Shown piece after piece: positions 62,690-64,000 of a stretch of 64,000 bases of DNA. Under the pieces are notes generated by a model. It worked only from the letters and a program-made list of their open reading frames with translations, made no database searches and was not told the origin of the DNA. Source of the stretch: JAEXOD01 sp964652025. Lineage in GTDB: Bacteria; Bacteroidota; Ignavibacteria; Ignavibacteriales; Melioribacteraceae. Position numbers and translations under genes: made by a program. The stretch covers positions 62,001 through 126,000 of the forward strand of contig CAZYZX010000008.1 of NCBI GenBank assembly GCA_964652025.1, read 5' to 3'. Each line of letters starts with the position of its first letter. Within the stretch, counting starts at the first letter, position 1.

Positions 62690-62908
62690 ATGGAAAACGA
62701 AAAAGATAAAACAATTGACGTGGATAAACTGCTAAAAAACAAACTTAAAAGTGTTAGCATTGCAGATTTAGAAAACGGTATTGCTAAAGTTGTTAGTGAA
62801 CTTGTTGGCGAAGATTATAAATGCACTATTGGTGAAATTAAATATACTTTATTTAGTGGTGCAGATTTTCACGTAAAAATAGAACTTTCTTACAATCCAC
62901 AAGAGTAA
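62690..62908 (+). CDS. Small conserved-looking cytoplasmic protein, unknown
   Basis: This 72-residue acidic protein (MENEKDKTIDVDKLLKNKL...) has a predicted helix then beta strands and no motif I can name. It has GGAG 11 nt ahead of the ATG, and follows the phosphohexomutase gene by 60 nt. The regular codon use and the downstream terminator support a real gene. Confidence 0.55.
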   Translation: MENEKDKTIDVDKLLKNKLKSVSIADLENGIAKVVSELVGEDYKCTIGEIKYTLFSGADFHVKIELSYNPQE

Positions 62909-62921
62909 TTTTTTTTTTACT

Positions 62922-62947
62922 TGGGGGATGCAAAAAAGCATTCCCCA
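62922..62947 (+). terminator. Intrinsic terminator after the small gene
   Basis: TGGGGGATGC (62922-62931) pairs with GCATTCCCCA (62938-62947) around AAAAAA, with one G-T pair, followed by TTTTAATTC on the plus strand. It lies between two convergent genes. Confidence 0.8.
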
Positions 62948-62949
62948 TT

Positions 62950-63348
62950 TTAATTCTCTCTATTATAAAATATTCCGTAGTCCCTATCTTGCTCTTGTAT
63001 ATGCTTTATTAACCAATTCTCTAAAATACTAAAAATATTCTCCAGCGTGTTTTTATCACCAGCTTTTAACTTTTCCAAAATATTTATTACCTGCTTAACT
63101 AACACTTGATGCTGCGCTTTGTGCTCAATAAGTTTATCATAATTATTTGCAGCCATATGTTCTTCTTCGTAATTAAAATGCGTTTTAGTATAATCAATTA
63201 ATTTTACAAGAATTTCTTTTAGCCTTTCCGGATGTCCCTTTGTTTTTGCATACACAGTTAAATTAATAATCTCCACTAGTTGCCTATGTTGGTCATCAAT
63301 TTCCTTTATACCCAAGTTTAAGCTGGAATGCCATTGAATAAAGTGCAT
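62950..63348 (-). CDS. Bacteriohemerythrin
   Basis: This 132-residue four-helix protein has the complete di-iron ligand set: H21 (DDQHRQL), H57 and E61 (HFNYEEEH), H76 and H80 (HKAQH), H116 and D121 (KHIQEQD). Length and spacing match single-domain bacterial hemerythrins, which bind O2 reversibly and may store, sense or scavenge it. No sensor domain is attached. It is divergent from a membrane sensor gene, so regulation or a shared signal is possible. Confidence 0.93.
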   Translation of the reverse strand: MHFIQWHSSLNLGIKEIDDQHRQLVEIINLTVYAKTKGHPERLKEILVKLIDYTKTHFNYEEEHMAANNYDKLIEHKAQHQVLVKQVINILEKLKAGDKNTLENIFSILENWLIKHIQEQDRDYGIFYNREN

Positions 63349-63438
63349 AAAAAAAATTCCTCATATTATTTTTATATATTTAAAATTATAAAATTTTTAT
63401 TAAATTGCAATAAATATTATTCAAAAATAAATTAAACA

Positions 63439-64000
63439 ATGCTTATGTTCAATTATTCAAATTATCGCAGGTTAAGCATTTATTTTTTAGGGTTTAGTGT
63501 AATTATTTTTTTATTACTGTGCATTATTTTATTTAATATTTTTTATATAGAGCAAAAAGAAAAAGTAATTTTAGATACATCTCAAAAGCTGGATTTGATT
63601 GCTACGCAAGCCAAAATTAATATTCAAAACACATTTGAAAATTATATACACATACTAGATCAAATGGCAAAAAATCCTTCAATTATTAAGATGAATGACG
63701 AAGGGAAAGGAAATTTTGAATTTGCGTTTAACAATTACACAAGTTATCTAAAAGCCGTTACAAGAGTAGATAGTTTAGGTAGAATTGTTTATACTTATCC
63801 CGAAAATCCAAAAGTAATTGGTCAAAATATTTCTAATCAAAAGCATGTTTACAAATTATTAATTACACATAAGCCAGTAATAAGCGAAGTTTTTTGGGCT
63901 GTTCAAGGTTATAATGCAATTGCAATACATGTTCCCGTATTTAATGGTAAACGCTTTGCGGGCTCAATTGCTTTTGTATTAGATTTTACTATGCTTTCTC
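63439..64000 (+). CDS. Membrane sensor with Cache-like domain, 5' part (cut by window end)
   Basis: An open frame of 187 codons runs from ATG 63439 to the right edge (ATG 63445 is also possible). Residues about 15-38 are a membrane helix, followed by an extracytoplasmic helix and a dCache/PAS-like fold (QNTFENYIHILDQMAKNP, then AVTRVDSLGRIVYTYPENP). This layout is that of a histidine kinase, chemoreceptor or GGDEF protein; the output domain lies outside the window. It is divergent from the hemerythrin gene with 90 bp between starts. Confidence 0.75.
   Translation, partial: MLMFNYSNYRRLSIYFLGFSVIIFLLLCIILFNIFYIEQKEKVILDTSQKLDLIATQAKINIQNTFENYIHILDQMAKNPSIIKMNDEGKGNFEFAFNNYTSYLKAVTRVDSLGRIVYTYPENPKVIGQNISNQKHVYKLLITHKPVISEVFWAVQGYNAIAIHVPVFNGKRFAGSIAFVLDFTMLS

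Overview
The window looks like chromosome from a low-GC (roughly 30 % by eye) Gram-negative of the Bacteroidota/Ignavibacteriota/Chlorobiota assemblage, most likely Ignavibacteria-like. The signs are a secreted subtilase ending in a type IX secretion sorting domain of the 'PNPFNP' kind, a PBP3 with a PASTA tail in a complete dcw cluster, an S46 dipeptidyl-peptidase, a multihaem porin-cytochrome cluster and TAnnTTTG elements ahead of several genes. No rRNA, tRNA, CRISPR array or insertion sequence was seen.

Layout. 1-2538 (-): 5' part of a very large protein, probably PPi-type PEP carboxykinase, running off the left edge. 2664-11418 (-): surface polysaccharide cluster (outer-membrane protein, RmlB, SLBB export protein, Wzz, Wzy, Wzx, GT2 glycosyltransferase, TPR protein). 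11651-18480: 5-FCL, a membrane protein, a single-chain ECF sigma/anti-sigma fusion, alaS and a PAS sigma54 activator. 18567-22569 (-): cytochrome, porin, 14-haem and 7-haem cytochromes, a candidate extracellular electron conduit. 22720-28509: pdxB, prmA, dacB, a TatD/radical-SAM fusion, purM. 28679-34725 (+): hrcA-grpE-dnaJ, then a ComEA-like/pilin-like/PilM-like trio, rsmD and coaD. 34779-38618 (-): a small secreted protein and the sorted subtilase. 38705-42090: two hotdog thioesterases, a small Cys protein, a Nudix hydrolase, then a regulatory module of a Mor-like HTH protein, an S24 repressor and a SWIM-finger protein. 42172-58173 (-): dcw cluster mraZ-rsmH-ftsL-ftsI-murE-murF-mraY-murD-ftsW-murG-murC-ftsQ-ftsA-ftsZ, without murB or ddl. 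58174-58611: regulatory region with MraZ-type repeats and two DnaA boxes. 58612-64000: S46 peptidase, small zinc-ribbon protein, phosphohexomutase, small conserved protein, bacteriohemerythrin, and the start of a membrane sensor cut by the right edge.

The most surprising non-coding signal is at ftsZ. The 15-nt loop of the hairpin just after ftsZ contains 12 nt perfectly complementary to the 12 nt that begin in the ftsA stop codon and run into the ftsZ Shine-Dalgarno. This could be a 5'-3' or trans RNA interaction controlling FtsZ synthesis. Other points of interest are the fused sigma/anti-sigma, the electron conduit with 25 haem-type motifs, and the Mor/S24/SWIM module with a palindromic candidate operator.
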